Source of the DNA: Streptomyces parvus
Lineage (GTDB): Bacteria > Actinomycetota > Actinomycetes > Streptomycetales > Streptomycetaceae
Reading direction: 5' to 3'
Length of the DNA stretch: 64,000 nt
Assembly: GCF_014648875.1 (NCBI RefSeq)
Contig: NZ_BMRY01000005.1
Coordinates: 124,001 to 188,000, forward strand
The translations under genes and the position numbers were made by a program. The notes under the pieces are model-generated. The model was not told where the DNA came from. It saw only the letters and a list, made by a program, of their open reading frames with translations, and ran no database searches. Below are positions 24,707-33,630 of the stretch, one piece after another (within the stretch, counting starts at the first letter, position 1; the number at the start of each line of letters is the position of its first letter).

Positions 24707-24762
24707 TGCCGGTCATCCTACGGTGACGCCCTCGGGCTCACCCCTGCCGGGCGGGTGCGGGC

Positions 24763-27348
24763 TCACCCGTCCGTCGCGATGGCGTTCAGGACGTTCATCC
24801 GACCTGCCCGGAAGGCAGGGACGAGGGCGGCGAACAGTCCGACGAGGGCGGAGCAGGCGAAGACCGTGAGGATCGTCGGCCACGGGATCTCCAGGACCTC
24901 AAGACCTTCCAGCGCCAGCAGCTTCTGGGCCGCGGTGCCCCAGCCCATGCCGAGTCCGAGTCCGAGCATCGCCCCGAAGAGGGCGATGACCACGGACTCC
25001 AGGCGGATCATGCGGCGCAGCTGGCGGCGGGAGAGCCCGATGGCGCGCATCAGGCCGATCTCCCGGGTCCGTTCGACGACGGACAGGGCGAGGGTGTTCA
25101 CCACACCGAGCACCGCGACGATGATCGCCAGGGCGAGCAGGCCGTACACGATGTTCAGCAGCTGGCCGATCTGGTCCTTCAGTTGTTCCTTGAAGTCGGC
25201 CTGGTTCTGGACCTTGTAGACCGGGTACTCGGCGATGGCGCTCTTGAGGGCCGCGTACGCCTCCTTCTCCTTGCCTTCCTCGGCCTTGGCGAACATGATC
25301 ACGTTCTGCGGCATCCGGTCGGCCGGGACGTAGGACGACGCCGTCGTGAGGTTGGTGTACATCGCGCCGCGGTCGATGTTGGTGTCGTCGGAGGTGATGG
25401 CCGCGACCTTGAGCTTCGCGGTCTCGCCCGCCTTGAAGGCGACGGTGATCGTGTCGCCGACCTTGATCCCGTGCCGCTCGGCGTACCCGTCACCGACGGA
25501 CATGGCGTCCTTGCCGTACGCCTTCGCGAGGTCACCGGAGACGACCGTCCGGCGGACGTCCTGCTGGTACGTCGGGTCGGCGGCGACGAGCCCCTCGTCC
25601 TCCGTCTTGCCGTTCGGCGCGGTGATCTTCGCCTTGACGAAGGTGTAGTCGGTCATGTGCTCCAGGCCGGGAACGGCGCGCACGGCGTCGGCGGCCTGGG
25701 GCACGATCGGGCGGCCGGTGCTGCCGTCCTGGACCATGAAGTCCGCGCCGACCGACTTGTCGAGCTCCTCGGTGGCCGAGGCCACCATGGAGGACCCGAC
25801 GACGGAGAGGCAGGCCACCAGGGCGAGCCCGATCATCAGGGCGGCGCCGGTAGCTCCCGTACGCCGGGGGTTGCGCAGGGCGTTGCGCTCGGCCAGCCGA
25901 CCGACCGGGCCGAAGAGCCGCAGGACGACGACGCTCAGCCCGCGCACCACGACGCCGGCCAGGAGCGGGCCGATCACGATGAAGCCGATGAGGGTCAGCA
26001 GCACGCCGAGGGCGAGGAACATGGAGCCCTCGGTGGCCTTGTCAGCCTGGGTCGTCGCCCACAGGGCCGCGCCGCCCGCCGCCGTCAGGAAGAGACCGAT
26101 ACCGGCCCTGATCCAGCCGGAGCGGCCGTCCGCGGGGGTCCCGGCGTCGCGCAGGGCGGCCATCGGGGAGACCTTGCCGGCCCGGCGGGCCGGGATGTAC
26201 GCGGCGAGGACGGTGACGACGATCCCGAGCACGAGGCCGATGGCGGGGGTCGTCCAGGCGACGGTGAGGTCCTCGGTGGAGAGCGTCATGCCGACGGCGC
26301 TCATCATCTTCATCAGCCCGACGGCGAGGCCGACGCCGGCCGCGACGCCGAGCAGGGAGCCGACGATGCCGAGGAGGACGGCCTCCAGGAGCACGGACCG
26401 GTTGACCTGCTTGCGGCTGGAGCCGATGGCCCGCATCAGGCCGATCTCGCGGGTGCGCTGGGCGACCAGCATCGAGAAGGTGTTGACGATCAGGAAGATG
26501 CCGACGAGGAAGGCGATTCCGGCGAAGCCGAGCATCGCGTACTTCATGACGTCCAGGAAGGCGCCCATGTCGTCCTTGTTGGCCTCGGCGGCCTCCTTCT
26601 GGGTCTGGAGCTTGTACGCGGCGTCGCCGTCGAGGGCGGCGGCCACGTTCTTCTTGAGCTGGGCGTCGCTGACGCCGCTCTCGGCCTTCACCAGGATCTG
26701 GGTGAAGACGCCCGGGGCGCCCAGCAGGTGCTTCTGTGCGGTGGCGGTGTCGAGGTAGACGACGGTCGCGCCCGGGTTGGTGGCGGTGAAGGACGCGATG
26801 CCGCTGATCTTCGCCTTGAGGTCACCGGTGGCGGCGATGGTGCGCAGCTCGTCGCCGATCCTGAGCTTGTTCTTCTTCGCCGTGTCGGCGTCGACCATCA
26901 CCTCGGTGGGACCACGGGGTGCGTGCCCGGAGGTGATCTCCATCGAACGCAGGTCGTTCTTGGTCCAGTTGCTCGCGATGGTGGGGGCGCCGGTGTCGGA
27001 GCCCATGTTCTTGTTGTCGCTGTTGACGACGGTGACCGCCATCGAGAAGGCGGCGCCCTCGGCCCGCTCCACCCCGTCGGCCTTCTCGACCTGCTGGATC
27101 ACGGAGGCGGGCAGTGAGGCGGGCTTGCCGTTGTCAGGCTGCTCGTCTTCGTCGTCCGAGGCCTTCGGGCTGACGGTGACGTCGGGCGAGGAGATGGTGA
27201 AGAGCTTGTCGAACGTGGTGTTCATCGTGTCGGTGAAGACGAGCGTGCCGCAGACGAACGCCACGGACAGCAGCACCGCCACGGCGGAGAGGGCCATCCG
27301 GCCCTTGTGCGCGAAGAAGTTGCGCACCGAGGTCTTCCAGACAGTCAT
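24763..27348 (-). CDS. MacB/FtsX-type ABC transporter permease
   Basis: This 861-aa membrane protein has two FtsX-like permease units. Each has three membrane segments, with a long extracellular MacB_PCD domain after the first segment (about residues 40-250 and again about 520-720). The conserved TREIGLMRAIG signature occurs twice (in AQRTREIGLMRAIGSSRKQ and ERTREIGLMRAIGLSRRQ). Such transporters work by mechanotransmission, exporting peptides or lipids or remodelling the envelope; the substrate here is unknown. Its start overlaps the stop of the ATPase gene by 4 bp. I recall the same permease/ATPase pair directly beside mfd in S. coelicolor. Confidence 0.92.
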   Translation of the reverse strand: MTVWKTSVRNFFAHKGRMALSAVAVLLSVAFVCGTLVFTDTMNTTFDKLFTISSPDVTVSPKASDDEDEQPDNGKPASLPASVIQQVEKADGVERAEGAAFSMAVTVVNSDNKNMGSDTGAPTIASNWTKNDLRSMEITSGHAPRGPTEVMVDADTAKKNKLRIGDELRTIAATGDLKAKISGIASFTATNPGATVVYLDTATAQKHLLGAPGVFTQILVKAESGVSDAQLKKNVAAALDGDAAYKLQTQKEAAEANKDDMGAFLDVMKYAMLGFAGIAFLVGIFLIVNTFSMLVAQRTREIGLMRAIGSSRKQVNRSVLLEAVLLGIVGSLLGVAAGVGLAVGLMKMMSAVGMTLSTEDLTVAWTTPAIGLVLGIVVTVLAAYIPARRAGKVSPMAALRDAGTPADGRSGWIRAGIGLFLTAAGGAALWATTQADKATEGSMFLALGVLLTLIGFIVIGPLLAGVVVRGLSVVVLRLFGPVGRLAERNALRNPRRTGATGAALMIGLALVACLSVVGSSMVASATEELDKSVGADFMVQDGSTGRPIVPQAADAVRAVPGLEHMTDYTFVKAKITAPNGKTEDEGLVAADPTYQQDVRRTVVSGDLAKAYGKDAMSVGDGYAERHGIKVGDTITVAFKAGETAKLKVAAITSDDTNIDRGAMYTNLTTASSYVPADRMPQNVIMFAKAEEGKEKEAYAALKSAIAEYPVYKVQNQADFKEQLKDQIGQLLNIVYGLLALAIIVAVLGVVNTLALSVVERTREIGLMRAIGLSRRQLRRMIRLESVVIALFGAMLGLGLGMGWGTAAQKLLALEGLEVLEIPWPTILTVFACSALVGLFAALVPAFRAGRMNVLNAIATDG

Positions 27349-28133
27349 GACGTCCGCCCACGTGCGTCGAAGTGCTTCATACGGTCGAGGACCTGCTCGG
27401 CGGTCGGGCTCAGCATCTCGTCGACGATGGAACCGTCGGCGAGATACAGCACCCGGTCCGCGTAGGAGGCGGCTACGGGGTCGTGGGTGACCATCACGAT
27501 GGTCTGGCCCAGCTCGTCGACCGACCTGCGGAGGAAGGAGAGGACTTCGGCCCCGGCGCGGGAGTCCAGGTTTCCGGTGGGCTCGTCACCGAAGATGATC
27601 TCCGGCCGGGCGGCGAGCGCCCGGGCGACGGCGACGCGCTGCTGCTGACCGCCGGAGAGCTGGGTGGGGCGGTGCTTGAGACGCTCGGCGAGCCCGACCG
27701 TCTCCACGACCTGCTGAAGCCAGGCAGCGTCGGGCTTGCGGCCCGCGATGTCCATCGGCAGCGTGATGTTCTCGATCGCGTTGAGCGTCGGGAGCAGGTT
27801 GAACGCCTGGAAGATGAACCCGATCCGGTCGCGCCGGAGCTGGGTGAGCTTCTTGTCCTTGAGCTTGGTGATCTCGGTCTCGTCGAGGAAGATCTCGCCC
27901 GACGTCACCGTGTCGAGCCCGGCCAGGCAGTGCATCAGGGTCGACTTGCCGGAGCCGGACGGGCCCATGATCGCCGTGAACTGCCCGCGGGCGATGTCCA
28001 CATCGACATGGTCGAGCGCGACGACCCGGGTCTCGCCGGTTCCGTAGGCCTTCACTACCTGTCGCGCCCGTGCCGCGACGGCCGTACGCCCTCCAGTGCC
28101 CCCGTGCCTGGGAATGGTCACAGCCGTTGTCAC
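27345..28133 (-). CDS. ABC transporter ATP-binding protein (MacB/LolD type)
   Basis: This is the ATPase partner of the FtsX-type permease. In 262 aa it has Walker A (GPSGSGKST), the Q-loop (FIFQAFNLLPTL), signature LSGGQQQR, Walker B (IIFGDEPTGNLD) and the H-loop (VTHDPVAASYADR). The first 20 residues are a poorly conserved extension. Start ATG 28133 gives the family's usual core. The two genes form an operon read leftward from the 28.13-28.44 kb intergenic region. Confidence 0.93.
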   Translation of the reverse strand: MTTAVTIPRHGGTGGRTAVAARARQVVKAYGTGETRVVALDHVDVDIARGQFTAIMGPSGSGKSTLMHCLAGLDTVTSGEIFLDETEITKLKDKKLTQLRRDRIGFIFQAFNLLPTLNAIENITLPMDIAGRKPDAAWLQQVVETVGLAERLKHRPTQLSGGQQQRVAVARALAARPEIIFGDEPTGNLDSRAGAEVLSFLRRSVDELGQTIVMVTHDPVAASYADRVLYLADGSIVDEMLSPTAEQVLDRMKHFDARGRTS

Positions 28134-28438
28134 GGTTTTTCTCCTATGTCGGTCGATGACTGGACGTCGCTGAGTACGTTCCGATTCTGTGTTCCGGACC
28201 GTCTCCGGCGCGATGGTGCTCAGCGCAGTCTTCGGGTGGGGTTTTCCCCACCCGCCCCCCTGCGGTGAGCCGTAGCGGCGACGTAAGAAGAGGTTAAGGA
28301 GAGGGCCCCCGTCGCCACGTCCTCCGCCGGGAGGAACAGGCCCTGGCCACTATGAGGGGGCGCCCCCTAGGGGAACTCGTCCCTCGGGCGGAGCCGGGGT
28401 CAGGGGCACGGTTCCGGCGCCTTGGTGTCCTGCAAGCC
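28134..28438. promoter_or_regulatory. Intergenic region upstream of the ABC ATPase, with hairpin
   Basis: These 305 bases separate the NLR gene from the ABC transporter operon, both read leftward. A perfect hairpin (GGGTGGGG 28234-28241, loop TTTT, CCCCACCC 28246-28253) is a likely terminator for the NLR unit. A 12-bp palindrome GGGGGCGCCCCC lies near 28357. The stretch between the hairpin and 28134 should hold the ATPase promoter; the AT-richer part around 28140-28200 is the best candidate. No gene is seen. Confidence 0.5.
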
Positions 28439-31300
28439 CTAGAAGGGATCGTCGCCGTAGCCGGACGTGCTGCTCCCGCCGCTGTCGGACGAGGAGTCGT
28501 AGCTGCTGGAGGAGTCGTAGCTGCTGGAACTGCTGGAGGAGTCGTAACTGCTGGAAGAGTCGTAGCTGCTTGAGGAGTCATAACTGCTGGAACTGCTGGA
28601 GTTGCTTGAGCTGCCGGAGCTGCTGGAGCTGCTGGAGGAAGAGCCTTCGTCGCTCGCCGCGGCGGACGAGCGGTGGCCGCCCGAGCCGCGCGTCCGTGAT
28701 CCACCGGTGCCGAGGTACGTGACCGTGGGCCGGGGCGGGGGCTGTTCCTCGGCGGCGTCGACGGGCAGCGGGGAGGCGACGGGTCCGCTCGCGTCGTCCG
28801 CGCCTCCGACCGGAAGGGCGGCGAGTGCCGCGTCGTCCGGGGGCGACGGTTCTACCAGGCCGTGCGAGACGGTGCGGCCGTCCGGCAGAGACTGGCCGAG
28901 GGCGAGCACGTCAGGGGTGTCCGGGGATACGTCGTCCAGGAGGAGCGCGGCCGCCGGCGGCAGGACGATGAGCGGGCCGAGCGGCTTCAGCGGGATGCGC
29001 CGCAGCGAGGCGCGGCGGCGGACGAGACGCCGGACACTCAGGTGCTCCTCCCGGGCCCGCCGCTCCAGCCTTCGGGCCGCGTGCCGGACCGAGTCCGGGT
29101 GGACCTCCGCGAAGTACCCGGCGGCGGCCCCCAGCCAGTAGCGCGTCTCGCGCACGTGGCCCGACGCGGCCGATGCGAGACCCAGGTTGTACGCGGCGAG
29201 CGCCCGGCCGAACGGGTACTCGGCGGGGAAGGCGCGGAACGCCTTTCGATAGGAGCCGAGCGCGGCCGGGGGATCGCCGCTCAGCAGCTGGACATTCCCC
29301 AGGTGCAGCAGCGACCGGCCCTCGCCGACCTCGTCCGCGGCGTGCCTGCTGTGCTCGACGGCCCGCTCGTGGCAGTCGAGGGCCTTCCGGTCGTTCCCGT
29401 GACGGGCCTCGATGACACCGAGGTTGTTGAGGATCGCGGCGACACCGCTCGCGGCGTCCGAGGAGCGCCGGTGCCGGAGGGGCAGCTCGCACTGCTCCAG
29501 CACGCTCCTCAGGGCGGCGATGCCCTCGTCGCTCAGCTGTTGCGGCGTGTCCAGCTCGCTCAGTGCCCGGTACATCAGGGAGACGACCTCGTCCGGGCGA
29601 CGGCCGCTCCGGGAGGGCCAGGCGTCCACCGCCTCCCGGTAATAGGGCAACGCCTCCTCGGGCAGACCTTGTTGGTGGTACGCCCTGCCGATCTCCCGCA
29701 GCAGGTGGCTGCGCGTCTCCGCGAGGCCGAGGCGTTCCGCCGCACGGGCCGCCACCTCGTGCGAGAGCAGCCAGTCGTCCCAGTGCTTGCGCAGGTCGAA
29801 GTAGGGCGTGAGGCTGAACGCCACGGACACGGCACGGTCCTGCGAGGACGGGTGGTCCTGGGAGCGGACCACGGCGGCCACCAGATTCGGCCGTTCGGCG
29901 TCCAGCCAGGCGAGCGCGGAGCCGGTGGTCCGCAAGCCTTCGTCCGCCCGGGCGGTGGAGTGCGAAGCCCGTTTCCGCCACGACTTCTCGTCGTCCGCTC
30001 GGCGGGAGGGGCGAAGGTCGGCGGGCAGCCTCTTGACGGCGGTCCCCGCCGTGACGTCGTAGTGGTCCATGAGCCGGGTGAACGCGGCCTTCCGTTCTCC
30101 GGCGGCGAGGTCCCGGCAGTGCTCCTGTGCGTAGAGCAGCACCAGGGATGCGAGGCGGTAGCCGTCGTAGCGGGTGCTCCGTTCGAGGAAGCGCAGGCCG
30201 TGCAGTTCGTTCAGCCGGTCGCCGGCCCGGGCCGGCGAGACCCCCGCGAGTGCGGCGGCGGCGTGGACGCCGATGTCGGGCCCGGGGTGGAGGGGCAGCA
30301 GCCGGAGCATCTGCTGCGCGGGGGTCGAGAGCAGCCGGTAGGACTCGTCCAGCGCGGAGCGTACGCTCCGGTCCCCGGTGCCCAGTTCGCCGAGCCGGTC
30401 CGAGGAGTCGGCGAGCCGGTCCCGGAGTCTGCCGACGGACATGCCCGGGCGGGTGACGAGCATCCGGGCCGCCCGCATGAGGGCGAACGGCAGCCGGTCG
30501 CAGAGCTCGGCCACCGCCAGCGCGGCTTCGGGGTCGTCCGCGATCCGCCGGTCCGTGCCGAGCGCGTGCTCGACGACGGCCGCCAGGAGCGCGACGGCGT
30601 CGGCGGCCGCGAGGCGGTCGAGCGCGTGGAACGCCGCGTGCTCGTCGAGCAGTTCGGCCAGCTGTCCGCGGCTGGTGACCACCAGTCGCCCGGTGCCGCC
30701 GGGCGGCAGGAACGGGGTGACCTGTTCCGTGGCGGTGGCGCCGTCCACGACGATCAGCATCGGCTTGCCGTGCTGCTCGGCGTGGTCGAGCAGATAGTGA
30801 CCGAACAGCTCCCGCTGCTCGTCGAGGGTCCCCTGCCCGGGCACGGACCGGTCCAGGGCCTCCGCCAGCAGGCGCAGGGCCCGGCTCAGCGCGTCGCCGG
30901 GCGCGCCCACGTCACCGGGCCGGTTGTCGACGTCGATGAACAGCTCGCCGCTGAACCAGCGGCGTCCGGTACGCCGCGCCTCCTGCGCCACGGCCCGGAC
31001 CAGCAGGGTCTTGCCCACACCCGCCGGGCCGTGGACGACCACCGGGCCGGTGGCGCCGCGGCGGGGGTCCAGCCGGGCCAGCACCTGCCGGGTCTCGTCC
31101 TCCCGGTCGATCCAGCGGCCGACGTCGAGCATCCGCCCCACCGCCTGCGCCCTGCCCTCCCGGGGCAGATTCCAGGTGATGAACTGCCGGTTGCCGTCCC
31201 CGATCTGCTGGGCGCTGTTGCGGTAGATGTTCCCGGTCAGGTGCGTGCCGCCCGTCCGCCGCCGACGGGAACCGTCCGGGGCACCGGAACCCCGCCTCAT
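28439..31300 (-). CDS. NLR-like NB-ARC/TPR protein with N-terminal amyloid-signalling-type motif and Ser/Tyr-rich tail
   Basis: This is a 953-aa STAND ATPase. Residues 19-44 (THLTGNIYRNSAQQIGDGN...) align with the C-terminal end of the neighbouring small protein, at 10 identical positions of 26. Next comes NB-ARC with Walker A GPAGVGKT (91-98) and LIVVDG as Walker B, a winged-helix-like region, then TPR-like helices (REIGRAYHQQGLPEEALPYYREA, NNLGVIEARHGNDRKALDCHERA). After a Pro-rich linker, the last 75 residues are almost only Ser with repeated YDSSSS units. In known bacterial NLR systems such an N-terminal motif templates amyloid folding of the effector motif once the TPR sensor detects a signal. 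Its start overlaps the effector stop by 4 bp. The function is inferred from architecture. Confidence 0.85.
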   Translation of the reverse strand: MRRGSGAPDGSRRRRTGGTHLTGNIYRNSAQQIGDGNRQFITWNLPREGRAQAVGRMLDVGRWIDREDETRQVLARLDPRRGATGPVVVHGPAGVGKTLLVRAVAQEARRTGRRWFSGELFIDVDNRPGDVGAPGDALSRALRLLAEALDRSVPGQGTLDEQRELFGHYLLDHAEQHGKPMLIVVDGATATEQVTPFLPPGGTGRLVVTSRGQLAELLDEHAAFHALDRLAAADAVALLAAVVEHALGTDRRIADDPEAALAVAELCDRLPFALMRAARMLVTRPGMSVGRLRDRLADSSDRLGELGTGDRSVRSALDESYRLLSTPAQQMLRLLPLHPGPDIGVHAAAALAGVSPARAGDRLNELHGLRFLERSTRYDGYRLASLVLLYAQEHCRDLAAGERKAAFTRLMDHYDVTAGTAVKRLPADLRPSRRADDEKSWRKRASHSTARADEGLRTTGSALAWLDAERPNLVAAVVRSQDHPSSQDRAVSVAFSLTPYFDLRKHWDDWLLSHEVAARAAERLGLAETRSHLLREIGRAYHQQGLPEEALPYYREAVDAWPSRSGRRPDEVVSLMYRALSELDTPQQLSDEGIAALRSVLEQCELPLRHRRSSDAASGVAAILNNLGVIEARHGNDRKALDCHERAVEHSRHAADEVGEGRSLLHLGNVQLLSGDPPAALGSYRKAFRAFPAEYPFGRALAAYNLGLASAASGHVRETRYWLGAAAGYFAEVHPDSVRHAARRLERRAREEHLSVRRLVRRRASLRRIPLKPLGPLIVLPPAAALLLDDVSPDTPDVLALGQSLPDGRTVSHGLVEPSPPDDAALAALPVGGADDASGPVASPLPVDAAEEQPPPRPTVTYLGTGGSRTRGSGGHRSSAAASDEGSSSSSSSSSGSSSNSSSSSSYDSSSSYDSSSSYDSSSSSSSYDSSSSYDSSSDSGGSSTSGYGDDPF
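28486..28640 (-). repeat. Coding tandem repeat for YDSSSS units
   Basis: Within the 3' end of the NLR gene, units reading (on this strand) AGTCGTAGCTGCTGGA and close variants are repeated. They encode a tail of poly-Ser broken by five Tyr-Asp pairs. The repeat mixes TCC, AGC, AGT and other Ser codons, so selection on the protein as well as slippage is likely. Confidence 0.8.
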
Positions 31301-31728
31301 GTGTCGGAGCCGTAGTGAATCTGCTGGTGGTTGTGGTTGCCGTACTGCTGGGGCGACTTGTCGTAGGTGTTGCCGTGCACGTTCAGCACCTGATGCCGGT
31401 CCGCCACCCCGGGCACCAGGGAGATCAGCTGCCTCAGCTCCGTCTCCGCCTGCTGCCGGACCTGGTCGTCGGCATCGCTGAGCAGGGCGGCGAAACGCTG
31501 CCCCCACAGGCTCGCCTGACGGCTGCTTCCCTCCGCGTCGTCCGACGCCAGGACCAGTGCCGTACGGTCCAGTTCGCGCTGCGCCCCGTCCTCGGCGCCG
31601 TCCCCCGAACGCCTGCGGAACATACGGGCCACGCCCTCGCTCACGCTCCCCCAGGCCTCCGTTCCGGCGGCCTGCACCACAGCGGTCCCGCCGGCCGCGG
31701 CCAGCGCCAGCAACGCTTCGGTCAGCAT
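31297..31728 (-). CDS. Small helical effector with C-terminal amyloid-signalling-type motif (Bell-domain-like)
   Basis: The protein is 143 aa. Residues 1-110 are helical, with an Ala-rich first helix (MLTEALLALAAAGGTAVVQA) followed by AGTEAWGSVSEGVARMFRRR, a pattern I associate with Bell domains, the bacterial relatives of fungal HeLo/HET-S pore-forming domains. Residues 115-140 (GNTYDKSPQQYGNHNHQQI) form the motif shared with the NLR encoded next to it. Start ATG 31728 has AAAGGG upstream. By analogy, amyloid conversion of the motif would release the helical domain to damage the membrane and kill the cell as an anti-phage or allorecognition response. The family assignment is from memory and needs profile searches. 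Confidence 0.72.
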   Translation of the reverse strand: MLTEALLALAAAGGTAVVQAAGTEAWGSVSEGVARMFRRRSGDGAEDGAQRELDRTALVLASDDAEGSSRQASLWGQRFAALLSDADDQVRQQAETELRQLISLVPGVADRHQVLNVHGNTYDKSPQQYGNHNHQQIHYGSDT

Positions 31729-31881
31729 CCCCCACACCCTTTCCCCCGGACCCCGAACAGCCCTTCTGGTCCTCCCCGCCTCAACTCCCCGACAAACGAA
31801 GCCTCCCAGCACAGGCACTCCCGCTCCCGCCGCTCGGATGAGACAGTTCCCCGGGAGATACGTGCATAGGGAAGGAACCCG

Positions 31882-33483
31882 GTGAGCGGCACAGACGGCA
31901 GGAGCGACGCGAACGCGGGCGGCGGCGAACCCACGGCGGCGCCGCCTGCCCTCACCACTCCCCGGGGCCGCCGCCCCGTCGTGGCTGCGCTCATGCTCGG
32001 TATGGCGCTGGCCGCCATCGACGGCACCATCGTCTCCACCGCCGTCCCCCAGATCGTCGGCGACCTCGGCGGGCTCACCGTCTTCTCCTGGCTCTTCTCC
32101 GGCTATCTGCTGGCCGTCACCGTCACACTCCCCCTGTACGGGAAGCTCTCCGACACCTTCGGCCGCAAGCCGGTCCTGATCGCCGGGATCATCCTGTTCC
32201 TGGTCGGCTCGGTCCTCTGCGCGGCCGCCTGGAACATGGCTGCGCTCATCGCCTTCCGTATCGTCCAGGGGCTCGGCGGCGGTGCGCTCCAGGGCACGGT
32301 GCAGACCATCGCGGCCGACCTCTACCCGCTCAAGGAACGCCCGCGCATCCAGGCGAAGTTGTCCACGGTGTGGGCCACCTCCGCGGTCGCCGGGCCGGTG
32401 GTCGGCGGGCTGCTCGCCGGATACGCGGACTGGCGGTGGATCTTCCTGATCAACCTCCCGGTCGGGGCCGTCGCCCTCTGGCTGGTCGTCCGCCATCTCC
32501 ACGAGCCCTCCCGCCCGCGTCCGGCCACCCGGCCCAAGGTCGACTGGGCGGGCGCGCTGGCCGTCTTCGCGACCGGCAGCCTCCTGCTGACGGCGCTCGT
32601 GCAGGGCGGGGTGGCCTGGCCCTGGCTCTCGGCACCCTCGCTCGGCCTGCTCGGGGCGAGCGCGGCGCTGGCCGCGCTGACCGTCGTCATCGAACGGCGG
32701 GCGGCGGAGCCGATCATCCCGGGCTGGGTGTGGCGGCGGCGCACCATCGCCTCGGTCAATCTGGCGCTCGGCGCGATGGGGCTGCTGATGGTCGCGCCGA
32801 CCGTCTTCCTGCCCACGTACGCCCAGTCGGTGCTGGGCCTCGGCCCGATAGCCGCCGGGTTCGTGCTCTCGGTGATGACGCTGAGCTGGCCGGTGTCGGC
32901 CGCGCTGTCCGACCGGGTCTACAACCGCATCGGCTTCCGGCGGACCGCGATGATCGGCATGAGCGCGGCACTGCTGATCCTGCTGGCCTTCCCGCTTCTC
33001 CCCTACCCCGGCGAGCCCTGGCATCCGGCCCTCCTGATGCTGCTGCTCGGCGCGGCCCTCGGCCTGTTCCAACTGCCGCTGATCGTGGGCGTGCAGTCGA
33101 CGGTCGGCTGGGCGGAGCGCGGTACGACGACGGCGTCGGTCCTCTTCTGCCGCCAGGTCGGCCAGAGCATCGGCGCGGCGGTCTTCGGGGCCGTCGCCAA
33201 CAGCGTCCTGGCCGCCCGCCTCCTCGACGCCCCGGTGGACGGCCTCCCCGGCGACCTGGACGCGGTGACCCGCGCGCTGGAGGACCCGGGCGCGTTCTCG
33301 GCGGCGGCGACGGACCATGTGCGCCGGGCGGTCGACGCGGCGGTGGACTACGTCTACATCGGGGCGGCCGGAGCCGCGGCACTGGCCCTGCTCGCGCTGA
33401 TCACGCTGGCCCCGCGCCGCTTCCCGATCATCACGGAGCCGACGGAGGCGACCGAGGGCGCGGGGGCGGCGGGCCGGCGCTGA
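31882..33483 (+). CDS. MFS drug exporter, EmrB/QacA (DHA2) family
   Basis: This 533-aa membrane protein has about 14 hydrophobic segments. Motif A is visible (GKLSDTFGRKPVL), as is the DHA2 opening helix (MALAAIDGTIVSTAVPQIVGDLGG) and motif C (VWATSAVAGPVVGGLLAGY). It is a proton-driven exporter of drugs or metabolites; the substrate is unknown. The start is GTG 31882 with GAAGGAA before it, and the first 35 residues are a disordered cytoplasmic tail. It is divergent from the NLR pair. No TetR-type regulator stands next to it. Confidence 0.93.
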   Translation: MSGTDGRSDANAGGGEPTAAPPALTTPRGRRPVVAALMLGMALAAIDGTIVSTAVPQIVGDLGGLTVFSWLFSGYLLAVTVTLPLYGKLSDTFGRKPVLIAGIILFLVGSVLCAAAWNMAALIAFRIVQGLGGGALQGTVQTIAADLYPLKERPRIQAKLSTVWATSAVAGPVVGGLLAGYADWRWIFLINLPVGAVALWLVVRHLHEPSRPRPATRPKVDWAGALAVFATGSLLLTALVQGGVAWPWLSAPSLGLLGASAALAALTVVIERRAAEPIIPGWVWRRRTIASVNLALGAMGLLMVAPTVFLPTYAQSVLGLGPIAAGFVLSVMTLSWPVSAALSDRVYNRIGFRRTAMIGMSAALLILLAFPLLPYPGEPWHPALLMLLLGAALGLFQLPLIVGVQSTVGWAERGTTTASVLFCRQVGQSIGAAVFGAVANSVLAARLLDAPVDGLPGDLDAVTRALEDPGAFSAAATDHVRRAVDAAVDYVYIGAAGAAALALLALITLAPRRFPIITEPTEATEGAGAAGRR

Positions 33484-33630
33484 CGCCGGTGCCGGGGTTC
33501 TCCCGCGCTCGGCTGACAGACGGGCGGGCTGGACCGGACACTGATGGCCTGCGTCCGAAGCGACCAGCACGGACGGACGGTTGTCATGCCTGGCCCGCAG
33601 GGTGAGGCGGAGGAACGGACGGGGTGCGGG

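Noticed and set aside
28486..28640. CRISPR-like array in the repeated Ser region
   Set aside because: Repeats are contiguous and coding, with no unique spacers.
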